Source of the DNA: an uncultured Faecalibacterium sp. | GTDB lineage: Bacteria; Bacillota; Clostridia; Oscillospirales; Ruminococcaceae | Assembly: GCA_937907025.1 (NCBI GenBank) | Contig: CALESJ010000045.1 | Location: forward strand, 141,138 to 205,137 | Reading direction: 5' to 3' | Length of the DNA stretch: 64,000 bases | Shown here: in pieces, positions 18,589-27,111 of the stretch | How positions within the stretch are numbered: the first letter of the stretch is position 1 | Layout: every line of letters begins with the position of its first letter | Made by a program: the position numbers and the translations under genes | The notes under the pieces: model-generated | Databases searched by the model: none | Told to the model about the DNA's origin: nothing | The model's input: the letters and a program-made list of their open reading frames with translations, nothing else

Positions 18589-20079
18589 ATGCAATCCACC
18601 AACATTCCCGAAGTCCGTCTGGGCATCGTGGCGGTCAGCCGCGACTGCTTCCCTATTGCGCTGTCCACCCAGCGCCGCCAGAACATTATGGCTGCCTGCA
18701 AAGCCAAAGGTTTTGCGCCTTACGAGTGCAGTGTCACGGTGGAAAACGAAGCCGATATGCGCAAGGCCGTGGAAGAAGTCGAGGCCGCAGGCTGCAACGC
18801 CCTGACGGTGTTTCTGGGCAACTTCGGCCCCGAAACCCCCGAAACCCTTATTGCCAAGTATTTTGACGGTCCCTGTATGTTTGTGGCGGCCTCTGAGGGT
18901 GACGGCGATATGATCAACGGCCGCGGCGACGCCTACTGCGGTATGCTGAACTGCTCTTACAATCTGGGGCTGCGCCACCTGAAGGGGTACATTCCCGAAT
19001 ATCCCATCGGCACCGCCGAGGAACTGGCCGATAAAATGATCGAGTTCCTGCCCATCGCCCGCACCATCCTGGGCCTGAAGGATCTGAAGATCATCACCTT
19101 CGGCCCCCGTCCCCAGGACTTCTTCGCCTGCAATGCCCCCATCAAGGGGCTGTATGAGATCGGCGTCGAGATCGAGGAAAACTCCGAACTGGATCTGCTG
19201 GTGAGCTATCAGGCCCATAAGGACGACCCCCGCATCCCCGAAGTCTGCGCCGATATGGCCGCCGAAATGGGAGAAGGCAAGTATTATCCCGAACTGTCTG
19301 CCCGGATGGCCCAGTTTGAACTGACCCTGCTGGATTGGGCCGAAGCCCACAAAGGCAGCAAGAAGTATGTGGCCTTTGCCGATAAGTGTTGGCCTGCCTT
19401 CCCCAGCCAGTTTGGTTTTGAACCTTGCTATGTGAACTCCCGCCTGGCCAGCCGTGGCATCCCTGTTTCCTGCGAAGTGGATATTTATGGTGCGCTGAGC
19501 GAGTACATCGGTATGTGTGTGTCCGGGGATACCGTCACCCTGCTGGACATCAACAACAGTGTGCCCAAGTATATTTATGATGAGGAAATCGCCGGCAAGT
19601 TCGATTACAAACTCACCGATACCTTCATGGGCTTCCACTGCGGCAACACGCCTTCCTGCAAGATGTGCGCCGATCGCCGGGTGAAATACCAGCTGATCCA
19701 GCACCGTCTGCTGGAACCCGCCGGCAGCGAGCCGGACTTCACCCGCGGTACCCTGGAAGGGGATATCGCTGCCTCCGACATTACCTTCTACCGCCTGCAG
19801 TGTGACAGCGAGGGTACCCTGCGCGCCTACATCGCCCAGGGCGAGGTGCTGCCGGTGGCCACCCGCTCCTTCGGTGACATCGGTATCTTTGCCATTCCCG
19901 AAATGGGCCGCTTCTACCGCCATGTGCTGATCCAGAAGCGTTACCCCCATCACGGCGCCGTGGCCTTCGGCCATTACGGCAAGGCCCTGTTTGAAGTGTT
20001 CAAGTTCCTGGGCATCGGCGATATTGCCTACAACCAGCCCAAGAATCTGCCCTATCCCACCGAGAATCCCTGGGCCTGA
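18589..20079 (+). CDS. L-fucose/L-arabinose isomerase-family protein
   Basis: A 496-residue intact protein of the fucose/arabinose isomerase superfamily, which interconverts aldoses and ketoses using a divalent metal. Recognisable stretches are GPCMFVAASEGDGDMINGRG, FADKCWPAFPSQFGF, SCEVDIYGALSEYIGM, GFHCGNT and PHHGAVAFGHYGKALFEVF. The ATG at 18589 follows AAGGAGG. Its neighbours are a kinase remnant, a transaldolase-type enzyme and transketolase, so it probably fed a sugar into the pentose phosphate pathway. The substrate is unknown. Confidence 0.82.
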   Translation: MQSTNIPEVRLGIVAVSRDCFPIALSTQRRQNIMAACKAKGFAPYECSVTVENEADMRKAVEEVEAAGCNALTVFLGNFGPETPETLIAKYFDGPCMFVAASEGDGDMINGRGDAYCGMLNCSYNLGLRHLKGYIPEYPIGTAEELADKMIEFLPIARTILGLKDLKIITFGPRPQDFFACNAPIKGLYEIGVEIEENSELDLLVSYQAHKDDPRIPEVCADMAAEMGEGKYYPELSARMAQFELTLLDWAEAHKGSKKYVAFADKCWPAFPSQFGFEPCYVNSRLASRGIPVSCEVDIYGALSEYIGMCVSGDTVTLLDINNSVPKYIYDEEIAGKFDYKLTDTFMGFHCGNTPSCKMCADRRVKYQLIQHRLLEPAGSEPDFTRGTLEGDIAASDITFYRLQCDSEGTLRAYIAQGEVLPVATRSFGDIGIFAIPEMGRFYRHVLIQKRYPHHGAVAFGHYGKALFEVFKFLGIGDIAYNQPKNLPYPTENPWA

Positions 20080-20103
20080 TGACCAGAAAGGAAGTATTTT
20101 GCC

Positions 20104-20763
20104 ATGAAATTCTTTATTGATACCGCCAACGTGGACGAAATCCGCGCCGCCAACGACATGGGCGTCATCGCCGGTGTTACCACCAACCCCAGCCTCATCG
20201 CCAAAGAAGGCCGGGACTACGCCGAGACGCTGGCCGAGATCGCCACCATCGTGGACGGCCCCATCTCCGGCGAAGTGAAAGCCACCACCACCGACGCCGA
20301 AACCATGGTGAAAGAGGGCGAGGCCATCTACGTCCTGGACCCCAAGCACATGGTTGTTAAAATTCCCATGACCGCCGAGGGCCTCAAGGCCATCAAGGCC
20401 CTGAGTGCCAAGGGTATCCCCACCAACTGCACCCTGATTTTCAGCGCCAATCAGGCCCTGCTGGCCGCCCGCGCCGGTGCCACCTACGTCAGCCCCTTTT
20501 TGGGCCGTCTGGACGATATTTCCCAGCGGGGCATCGAACTGATTGAAACCATCCACGATATGTTCCTGAACTATCCCGACATCGAGACTCAGATCATCGC
20601 CGCCAGTGTGCACAACCCCATCCATGTGACCGACTGCGCTCTGGCCGGTGCTGACATCGCCACGGTGCCCTACAAGGTCATCGAGCAGATGCTCCACCAT
20701 CCCCTGACCGACGCGGGCATCGAAAAGTTCAAGGCCGATTACTGCAAGGTGTTTGGTGAGTGA
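20104..20763 (+). CDS. fructose-6-phosphate aldolase/transaldolase-like protein
   Basis: A 219-residue class I aldolase of the FSA/TalC family, which are short transaldolase relatives. The N-terminus MKFFIDTANVDEIRAAND and GVTTNPSLIAKEG are typical. The Schiff-base lysine is K86 in VVKIPMT. FSA enzymes cleave fructose-6-phosphate or related ketose phosphates; TalC members act as transaldolases. With adjacent transketolase subunits it would complete a non-oxidative pentose phosphate module. Confidence 0.88.
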   Translation: MKFFIDTANVDEIRAANDMGVIAGVTTNPSLIAKEGRDYAETLAEIATIVDGPISGEVKATTTDAETMVKEGEAIYVLDPKHMVVKIPMTAEGLKAIKALSAKGIPTNCTLIFSANQALLAARAGATYVSPFLGRLDDISQRGIELIETIHDMFLNYPDIETQIIAASVHNPIHVTDCALAGADIATVPYKVIEQMLHHPLTDAGIEKFKADYCKVFGE

Positions 20764-20764
20764 T

Positions 20765-21616
20765 ATGACGAAAGAAGAAAAAAAGGCACTGCAGGTCGCA
20801 GCCTGCAAGGTGCGCATGGGCGTGATTGAATCTACCCACGGCGCCAAGGCCGGACATCCCGGGGGCAGCCTTTCGGCGGCCGAGCTGTTCGCCTATCTCT
20901 ACAACAGGGAAATGCGCATCGACCCTGACAATCCCAAATGGGAGGACCGGGACCGGTTCGTCCTGTCCAAGGGCCACACGGCGCCGGGCCTGTACAGCGC
21001 CCTGGCCTACCGGGGATTTTTCCCGGTGTCGGACCTGCCCACCCTGCGCCACATCGACAGCTATCTCCAGGGCCATCCCAACATGAACACGGTGCCCGGG
21101 GTGGATATGTCCACCGGCAGCCTGGGGCAGGGCGTCAGTGCGGCGGCCGGTATGGCCAAAGCCGCCAAATACCTGCACAAGGACAAAGTCCGGGTCTATA
21201 CCCTGCTGGGGGACGGCGAGATCGAGGAGGGCGAAGTGTGGGAAGCATTTCTCTTTGCCGCCAAGTACAAGCTGGACAACCTCTGTGTCATCATCGATCT
21301 GAACGGGCTGCAGATCGACGGCCCCACCAGTGAAGTCATGCCCACCGACCCGGTGGACGCCAAACTGCGGGACTTCGGGTTCCGGGTCATCTCCATCGAC
21401 GGCCATGACTTTGACCGGATGGAGCAGGCCTTTGCCTTCTTCCATGAGCAGAAGGACGCTCCCACCGCCATCCTGATGCACACCACCAAGGGCAAGGGGG
21501 TCAGCTACATGGAAAATCAGGTGGGCTGGCACGGCAAGGCCCCCAACGACGAGGAATACAAAACTGCCATGGGCGAACTGCTGGCACAGCTCTGGAAACT
21601 GGAGGCACAGCTATGA
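20765..21616 (+). CDS. transketolase, N-terminal (TPP-binding) subunit
   Basis: A 283-residue stand-alone N-terminal half of a split transketolase. The TPP/Mg motif is GDGEIEEGEVWEAFLFAAKY about residues 145-165, and the substrate-side motif SKGHTAPGLYSALAY is near residue 70. The ATG at 20765 is one base after the aldolase stop. It overlaps the C-terminal subunit gene by 4 bases (ATGA), so the two subunits are made together. Confidence 0.92.
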   Translation: MTKEEKKALQVAACKVRMGVIESTHGAKAGHPGGSLSAAELFAYLYNREMRIDPDNPKWEDRDRFVLSKGHTAPGLYSALAYRGFFPVSDLPTLRHIDSYLQGHPNMNTVPGVDMSTGSLGQGVSAAAGMAKAAKYLHKDKVRVYTLLGDGEIEEGEVWEAFLFAAKYKLDNLCVIIDLNGLQIDGPTSEVMPTDPVDAKLRDFGFRVISIDGHDFDRMEQAFAFFHEQKDAPTAILMHTTKGKGVSYMENQVGWHGKAPNDEEYKTAMGELLAQLWKLEAQL

Positions 21617-22551
21617 GTGAGGTCAAAAAAATCGCAACCCGGGACAGCTACGGCGCGGCACTGACCGAGCTGGCAAAGGATCACCCCGACCTGGTGGTGC
21701 TGGACGCCGACCTGGCCGCCGCCACCAAGACCGGTGTCTTCCAGAAAGCCTATCCCGACCGCCACTTTGACTGCGGCATCGCCGAGTGCAACATGATGGC
21801 TGCCGCTGCCGGCATGGCGGCCATGGGGCTGGTGCCTTTTGCCTCCAGCTTTGCCATGTTCGCTGCGGGCCGTGCCTTTGAGCAGGTGCGCAACTCCATC
21901 GGCTACCCCCATCTCAACGTCAAGATCGGCGCCACCCACGGGGGCATCTCGGTGGGGGAGGACGGTGCCTCCCACCAGTGCTGTGAGGACTTTGCCCTCA
22001 TGCGGTCCATTCCCGGCATGACGGTGCTCTGCCCTTCCGACGACGTGGAGGCCCGCGCCGCCGTCAAGGCTGCCTATGAGCACGAGGGCCCCGTCTACCT
22101 GCGGTTCGGCCGCCTGGCGGTGCCGGTATTCCATGACAAAGCAACCTTCAAATTTGAAATCGGCAAAGGCGAGCAGCTCACCGAGGGCAGCGATGTGGCG
22201 ATATTTGCCACCGGCCTGGAAGTGGGTGAGGCCCTCACCGCCGCCGAGCAATTGAAAAACGAGGGCATCCAGGCCCGGGTCATCAACCTTTGTACCATCA
22301 AGCCTCTGGACGAGGAGATCGTCGTGAAGGCGGCCCGGGAGTGCGGTGCCGTCGTCACCTGCGAGGAGCACAGCATCCTGGGTGGTCTGGGCGAAGCGGT
22401 GGCCGCCGTGCTGGGCGAGCAGTGTCCCACCAGAATGCGCCGTGTGGGTGTGAAGGACGTCTTCGGCCACTCCGGCCCCGCCTGGGAGCTGCTGGAGCAG
22501 TTCGGCCTGCGCAGCAACGCCATCGTCGCTGCCGTGAAGGAACTTGTGTAA
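21613..22551 (+). CDS. transketolase, C-terminal subunit
   Basis: The 312-residue partner subunit with the pyrimidine-binding domain (DADLAAATKTGVFQKAYPDR, CGIAECNMMAAAAGMA) and the C-terminal domain (CEEHSILGGLGEAVAAVLGE). Start overlaps the upstream subunit stop. Together they transfer two-carbon units between sugar phosphates. Confidence 0.92.
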   Translation: MSEVKKIATRDSYGAALTELAKDHPDLVVLDADLAAATKTGVFQKAYPDRHFDCGIAECNMMAAAAGMAAMGLVPFASSFAMFAAGRAFEQVRNSIGYPHLNVKIGATHGGISVGEDGASHQCCEDFALMRSIPGMTVLCPSDDVEARAAVKAAYEHEGPVYLRFGRLAVPVFHDKATFKFEIGKGEQLTEGSDVAIFATGLEVGEALTAAEQLKNEGIQARVINLCTIKPLDEEIVVKAARECGAVVTCEEHSILGGLGEAVAAVLGEQCPTRMRRVGVKDVFGHSGPAWELLEQFGLRSNAIVAAVKELV

Positions 22552-22552
22552 G

Positions 22553-22978
22553 ATGATCGCTATCGGCTGTGACCATGGTGGATACGAACTCAAGTAGAAG
22601 ATTCTGGCCCACCTGCAGGATCGCAGACTGGAATGCCAGGACTTCGGGTGTGAATTCAACGCCTCGTTGGATTATCCCGTCTATGGTAAGGTGGTGGCCC
22701 ATGCCGTGGCATCGGGCGAGTGCAAAAAAGGCATCGTCATCTGTAGCACCGGCATCGGCATTCCCATTGCCGCTAATAAGATACCTAGTATCCACTGCGC
22801 CTTGTACAGGGATTGCTTTTCCGCCAAAGGTACGCGGTTGCATAACAATGAAAATGTGTTGGATCCGGGAGTGCTCTTCACCGGGATGGGGTTGAACATT
22901 GTGGATCTTTTCATTGATACTCCATTTTCTGGTGAAGAATGTCATTGCTACTGTATCATACAACTGGAGGAACAATGA
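22553..22978 (+). pseudogene. RpiB/LacAB-type sugar-phosphate isomerase with premature stop
   Basis: Starting at ATG 22553 the frame reads MIAIGCDHGGYELK, then TAG at 22595-22597, then KILAHLQDRRLECQDFGC and a normal RpiB continuation with CSTGIGIPIAANK and LHNNENVL. Normal family members have Glu or Gln at the stop position, so a single G-to-T change would explain it. The rest of the frame is otherwise open to its TGA at 22978, indicating recent inactivation or a base error. Codon use downstream looks poorer in GC than in the transketolase genes. Confidence 0.8.
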
Positions 22979-23625
22979 TGTTTGAATTGTGCGCCTCCAT
23001 TCTGGCTGCTGATTTTGCTAATCTGGCTCGAGATGTACAGATAGCCGATTCGGCTGGTGTAGACGCTTTCCATGTTGATATTATGGACGGACATCTTGTT
23101 CCAGCCATCTCCTTCGGCATCGACATGGTGCGCACCATGTCGCGCCTATCTGCTAAACCCCTGGACGTGCACTTGATGGTGGAAAATCCGTTGGATTTTC
23201 TGCCGGAACTGGCGGAGCTGGGGGTAAAGCGGGTCTCGATCCATTACGAGATCCCCGGCGGGCCGGAAAAGGCCTTGCGAGCCATCCTTTCCGCCGGTAT
23301 ACAGACAGGACTGGTGCTCAGTCCCGAAACCCCGGTGGAAGTGACCCTGCCGTATATGAAATACATCTCGCATCTGCTGCTGATGACGGTGCGTCCAGGA
23401 TGGGGCGGTCAGGCATATTTGCCAGGCAGAAACAGGAAGATCACCTCAGCCCGGACCTTATTGCAAAAGCAGGGAAGTGACGCTGTGATTCAGGCGGATG
23501 GGGGCATCACTTTCGATACTCTGCCCGGTGCTTGTGCAGCAGGCGCGCGGAGTATCGTGGTGGGTAGTTCGGTATTCGGCGGAAGGATAGATGAAAACGT
23601 GAAGAAGTTGCGGCTTGCGATATAA
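22975..23625 (+). CDS. ribulose-phosphate 3-epimerase-family protein
   Basis: A 216-residue TIM-barrel epimerase that interconverts ribulose-5-phosphate and xylulose-5-phosphate, or a related allulose phosphate. Motifs are CASILAADFANLARDV, FHVDIMDGHLVPAISFG, LDVHLMVENP, MTVRPGWGGQ and QADGGI. The ATG at 22975 (or 22978) follows GGAGG and overlaps the end of the broken rpiB-like frame. It ends the decaying operon. The chromosome probably carries another rpe for housekeeping (inference). Confidence 0.85.
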   Translation: MMFELCASILAADFANLARDVQIADSAGVDAFHVDIMDGHLVPAISFGIDMVRTMSRLSAKPLDVHLMVENPLDFLPELAELGVKRVSIHYEIPGGPEKALRAILSAGIQTGLVLSPETPVEVTLPYMKYISHLLLMTVRPGWGGQAYLPGRNRKITSARTLLQKQGSDAVIQADGGITFDTLPGACAAGARSIVVGSSVFGGRIDENVKKLRLAI

Positions 23626-23707
23626 AACGACTAAAAGGAAAATCCTATTGAAAAAAGGAGTAAGCAAACTGCCGGAGGAAGTTTACACAACAAGATACAT
23701 ACGGGTA

Positions 23708-23747
23708 AGAGCGCTGACCACGATGTGGTCGGCGCTCTGTTTTGTTT
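23708..23747 (+). terminator. rho-independent terminator after the rpe-like gene
   Basis: AGAGCGCTGACCAC (23708-23721) pairs with GTGGTCGGCGCTCT (23725-23738) with one G-U pair and a 3-base loop, followed by GTTTTGTTT. A strong terminator. Confidence 0.85.
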
Positions 23748-23761
23748 CGACATAATAGTAT

Positions 23762-23832
23762 AAAAAACGCCATCTTCCGGGAGTTATCGACTTGCAGGCG
23801 TAAGTTGATAACTCCCGAGGAAGGCGTTTTTT
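23762..23832. terminator. long bidirectional hairpin terminator
   Basis: An interrupted inverted repeat of about 26 bases per arm begins AAAAAACGCC at 23762 and ends GGCGTTTTTT at 23832. Its centre is GGGAGTTATC / GATAACTCCC around an 18-base loop. The A-run and T-run ends allow termination in both directions. It marks the left edge of the accessory island. Confidence 0.7.
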
Positions 23833-23860
23833 ACTGCTGCGTCTGCAAGCAGATCCATTT

Positions 23861-23889
23861 TTGATTGAAAGTGATTTTTTTCTTTAAAT
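23861..23889 (+). promoter_or_regulatory. possible promoter of the small HTH gene
   Basis: TTGATT (23861-23866), 17 bases, TTAAAT (23884-23889). The -10 is weak, but the AT-rich setting and position 67 bases before the GTG start fit. Confidence 0.35.
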
Positions 23890-23955
23890 GTATCAAAAGT
23901 TGTTAGGTTTAGGCGATAAGATACCCCTATAGCAAAGGAAGGGAGGGAAACCGCG

Positions 23956-24276
23956 GTGCGGCCGAATGAGCGGCGCAGAAAAATCCTTGAACTGATGAAT
24001 CTGCGTCGGTATGACACTATGCAACATCTTGCCGAAGAGTTCGGCGTATCGCGGATGACGATCTATAGGGACTTCCTTACTCTTGCCGAGGAGTATCCGT
24101 TTATTCACACGATCGGTCGTAGCGGGGGTGTTTCTCTGCCAGATGGATATTACTTAAGCAGAAAGTATCTAAGCCCTGATCAGGCAGATGCTATTCGGAG
24201 AAATCTGAACAGTGTCGCTACCCAAGATCGTGAAATATTCCAAAGCATCCTGAACGACTTTGCTTGGTCTGATTGA
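23956..24276 (+). CDS. small DeoR-type HTH protein
   Basis: A 106-residue protein that is little more than an HTH_11/DeoR-like winged helix: RPNERRRKILELMNLRRYDT followed by MQHLAEEFGVSRMTIYRDFL. No sugar-binding or other effector domain follows; the C-terminal 45 residues (SPDQADAIRRNLNSVATQDR) are unassigned. GTG 23956 is chosen because GGGAGGG lies 8 bases upstream. It probably regulates the genes or the RNA-like region just downstream, but its target is not visible. Confidence 0.7.
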   Translation: MRPNERRRKILELMNLRRYDTMQHLAEEFGVSRMTIYRDFLTLAEEYPFIHTIGRSGGVSLPDGYYLSRKYLSPDQADAIRRNLNSVATQDREIFQSILNDFAWSD

Positions 24277-24289
24277 TCAGATCGCACCT

Positions 24290-24615
24290 TGACAACTGAA
24301 TACTCAGCACGGAGGCACGTTCCCAGAGCAGGAAGCGTGATCAGAGAAGCGCCATGACGTACAATGTCACACTCAACAAGGTGGCAAGATTGTGCCGAGC
24401 GATCCATTCTACTGAAAAAGCAGTGATATACGCTGCTTCGCCATGATCTGCAAGGGAGATAATGATACGCCTGTTGCCCCGCACGTCAGACGGGGTGGCC
24501 GACCTTGGGTTGAAATCCTTAGACCCCTGGAACACCAGTGAAAGCTGCGAAAGCGGCTTGCCGAACGAAAGTGAACCGTGTTCCCGGATGCCAGGGGGCG
24601 AGCTGCAAATATGGC
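24290..24615 (+). ncRNA. candidate structured non-coding RNA
   Basis: No credible reading frame occupies this segment, yet it is dense in local hairpins. Examples are TGAC-N7-GTCA (24355-24369), GGCA-N6-TGCC (24382-24395), AGCAG-N9-CTGCT (24419-24437), CCCCG-N9-CGGGG (24477-24495) and GCTGC-GAAA-GCGGC (24544-24557). The last is a GNRA tetraloop with one G-U pair. Several boxes such as GCCGAACGAAAGTGAACCG look like conserved RNA sequence. The RNA call is inference; I cannot assign an Rfam family. It could instead be a long 5' leader of the helicase gene. Confidence 0.5.
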
Positions 24616-24679
24616 ATTTTTGCATGTTATTCTCTATTTTTCTGAACATCAACAGCCCCATGTGTTGATGTCGAACCCG

Positions 24680-24717
24680 TGCGGCGCAGTGAATCAACCG
24701 CTGCGCCGCATTATTTT
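24680..24717 (+). terminator. terminator between the RNA-like segment and the helicase gene
   Basis: TGCGGCGCAG (24680-24689) pairs perfectly with CTGCGCCGCA (24701-24710) and is followed by TTATTTT. A second hairpin, CATCAACA-N8-TGTTGATG, lies at 24648-24671. Either the RNA-like segment ends here, or this is an attenuator for the helicase gene. Confidence 0.7.
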
Positions 24718-24746
24718 GCCATCAACTCAAACGAGGAGATGATCCA

Positions 24747-26768
24747 ATGATAAACTCCGAAACCGGTTATGAGAAAGCTCACCGACAGGTAGAACAGATT
24801 TTCCGGCAGTTTTTCCCAGCCAGAGGAATGGTTACACGCGAAGGCCAGATCCGTCTGTGCCACATGATGCTGGACGCCCTTTTTGGCCGGGACGTGGCCC
24901 TGTGTGACGCCGGCGTGGGACTGGGAAAGACCTACGCCTACCTTGTTGCCTGCGTGGTGTGGCAGCTGCAAAGGCCGCGGCAGATGCAACGTCCGGTGGT
25001 GATTTCTACCGCCAGTGTCGCCCTTCAGAGCGCTATTCTCACGGAATACATACCGTTTTTGTCGGACGTTTTAATACAAAATGGATACATCCAGAAACCT
25101 ATTTGTGCTGTGCTGCGAAAAGGAAAAGAACGTTTCGCTTGTGATAGGCGGCTCTTGATTCGACAAAAGCAGATCGGCATTCGTGGCGAACGGTTCCGCA
25201 GAAGGGCCGCCGCCTTGCGCGCTGCCAACCAATGCCTGGACCTGGATCTTTTGCCGGGAATATCCCGTCATGATCGCCGTCTGATCTGTGTTCCGGAGCG
25301 TTGCAGCCGCAGCTGCATCTTGCACTCCGATTGCCGGTATCGACAGTATTTGAAAGATTCCAACGGTGCATCGGTTACCATTCAGGTCTGCAATCACAAT
25401 TACCTGCTGGCAGACGCGGCTCACCGTCAAAACGGATGGAAGCCCCTGCTGAAAGACTACCAGGCACTGGTCATCGATGAGGCCCATAAACTGCCGGAAA
25501 CAGTTCGTCAAATGAACACCCGGAGGATTCGTTCGTCAGACTTGCTTCATTTTGAAAGAATCCTGACCACCAGCCATTGCACATTGGGAGCCCAGAAGCT
25601 CCGTGGTGCAAGGATGGCGTTCCTGACAGCATTTGCGCCTGCAGAGAACGAATCGGAAAGGGAAAAATCATTCTGCTTGACAGATGAGCGATCCGCCTCC
25701 TTGCAGCATTTGGACAAAGCAATTCAGAAAATTCTCAAGCTGGAGAACAAGGAAGTGCCGCCCGTTTTGCGTAACAAACTGAGTGGTGTTCAAGAACTCA
25801 TCCCACTCTTCCTTCGCAGCGATACGACTTTTGTTCGCTATGTGGAATACCATCAGGAAAATGGTGCCTTGGCCATTGATCTGTGTGCAGTGCCTTTTGA
25901 TCTGCCACAGTGCGTGTATGATGCGCTCTGGAGGGAGCATAAGCCTGCTATCCTTACATCCGGGACCCTGGCAGTGGGGGAGGATTTCACCCACACGGAA
26001 CAGCAATTCGGGCTGGATCGAGGAACATCATTGCGTACACTGCGCATTGTATCCCCATTTCGCTACGATGAAAACTGTTTGCTTTATTTTCCGGCGACAC
26101 ACAGAAAGAAGGTCCCTTACAAACAGAATGCGGACCGCGTGGCCCATCAGATCCAGGAGCTGATCAACACCGCCAACGGACACACGTTGGTGCTGTTCAC
26201 ATCCTACGATCAGATGGGCCGTGTCTATGAAAAACTGAAAGATAAGTTCCCGGTGCCTGTGCTGCAGGCACAACGCAATCCTCAGATCTATCTGGAACGC
26301 TTCAAACAACTTCCCAACGCCGTCCTGTTTGCCAGTGGAGCGTGCTGGGAAGGCGTGGATTTCCCCGGAGATATGGTCTCTTTGCTCATCATTGTGAAGC
26401 TGCCATTTCAGGTACCAGACCCGCTGGGAGAGGCCATGCGGAAGCAGTATGGCAATCTTCACAGCTATATCCGGGCCGAAGTCGTGCCGGAGATGCAGAT
26501 CAAACTGCGGCAGGGCTTTGGTCGCGCCATCCGCACCGAAACCGACAGCTGTGTGGTCGCAGTTCTCGACCCTCGCGCAGCCCCCGGCGGGCGCTACCAT
26601 CGGGCAGTGCTGGACGCATTGCCGGAAATGCCGGTTTCGGACAAACTAACAGATATCCAGCACTTTTTACAATCAAAGAAAAATCCCAGTTATTTCGAGC
26701 CCCGATTCACTAAGGAGGTTGATTATTATGCGGGCGATTTGTTATGTGCAGGAAGTCAAGAACAGTGA
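24747..26768 (+). CDS. DinG/XPD-like superfamily 2 DNA helicase
   Basis: A 673-residue ATP-dependent helicase. Walker A is AGVGLGKT (residues 55-62) and Walker B is DEAH (244-247). The C-terminal half has SGTLAVGEDF, GACWEGVDFPGDMVSLLIIV and the arginine-finger region QGFGRAIR, all typical of DinG/Rad3/XPD. Cysteines at 181, 186, 190 and 196 could hold the Fe-S cluster of this family, although spacing differs from canonical DinG. There is no exonuclease domain. The start follows GAGGAG. Its last 41 bases overlap the next gene. Its location beside recombinase genes suggests a role in an element or defence system (inference). Confidence 0.85.
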   Translation: MINSETGYEKAHRQVEQIFRQFFPARGMVTREGQIRLCHMMLDALFGRDVALCDAGVGLGKTYAYLVACVVWQLQRPRQMQRPVVISTASVALQSAILTEYIPFLSDVLIQNGYIQKPICAVLRKGKERFACDRRLLIRQKQIGIRGERFRRRAAALRAANQCLDLDLLPGISRHDRRLICVPERCSRSCILHSDCRYRQYLKDSNGASVTIQVCNHNYLLADAAHRQNGWKPLLKDYQALVIDEAHKLPETVRQMNTRRIRSSDLLHFERILTTSHCTLGAQKLRGARMAFLTAFAPAENESEREKSFCLTDERSASLQHLDKAIQKILKLENKEVPPVLRNKLSGVQELIPLFLRSDTTFVRYVEYHQENGALAIDLCAVPFDLPQCVYDALWREHKPAILTSGTLAVGEDFTHTEQQFGLDRGTSLRTLRIVSPFRYDENCLLYFPATHRKKVPYKQNADRVAHQIQELINTANGHTLVLFTSYDQMGRVYEKLKDKFPVPVLQAQRNPQIYLERFKQLPNAVLFASGACWEGVDFPGDMVSLLIIVKLPFQVPDPLGEAMRKQYGNLHSYIRAEVVPEMQIKLRQGFGRAIRTETDSCVVAVLDPRAAPGGRYHRAVLDALPEMPVSDKLTDIQHFLQSKKNPSYFEPRFTKEVDYYAGDLLCAGSQEQ

Positions 26769-27105
26769 TCTTACTATGCGTCAGCAGATTCTGATCTGCC
26801 GTAAAGCGCTTCGTAAGCTTCGTTGGCCTTGTGTACAGGAGCTGTTCGCGCAGGCAGGCACCGAAGAACAACCGCTTACGCTGCGTCCCGGTGTAATGGA
26901 CTTGCTTCACGCCGCTGCAAACGGTGAGGTAGATGTTTTGATCGTGGTGGATATCAACCACCTACATTGTGGCCGCCCCGAACTGGAAGGGCTGCTTGCA
27001 TCTTTGCTGCAGTACGGTGTGCACACTTTCGGTGTCCAGTGCGGCTGGATCGAGCCGGGTGGCCGGCATTGGATGGCTCTTCCAAATTACGATTCTGAGG
27101 TGTGA
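26728..27105 (+). CDS. stand-alone resolvase-fold protein, catalytic residues lost
   Basis: A 125-residue protein that follows the serine-recombinase catalytic domain along its whole length but stops before any DNA-binding region. The usual YxRVST reads CYVQEVKNSD, so the catalytic Ser and its preceding Arg are absent. The usual DRLSRxGR reads DINHLHCGRPELEGLL. The last part, YGVHTFGVQCGWIEPGGRHW, ends the domain. AAGGAGG lies 9 bases before ATG 26728, inside the helicase gene, so it is a coupled real gene rather than chance. It is probably a non-catalytic binding partner (inference). Confidence 0.65.
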   Translation: MRAICYVQEVKNSDLTMRQQILICRKALRKLRWPCVQELFAQAGTEEQPLTLRPGVMDLLHAAANGEVDVLIVVDINHLHCGRPELEGLLASLLQYGVHTFGVQCGWIEPGGRHWMALPNYDSEV

Positions 27106-27111
27106 AGTGAA

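Noticed and set aside
18589..23625. A sulfoquinovose (sulfoglycolysis) operon
   Set aside because: Isomerase, transaldolase-like and split transketolase genes recall those pathways, but no sulfoquinovosidase, sulfolactaldehyde enzyme or sulfonate exporter is present.
24289..24294. TTGACA as a promoter for the non-coding segment
   Set aside because: No acceptable -10 lies 16-18 bases downstream.
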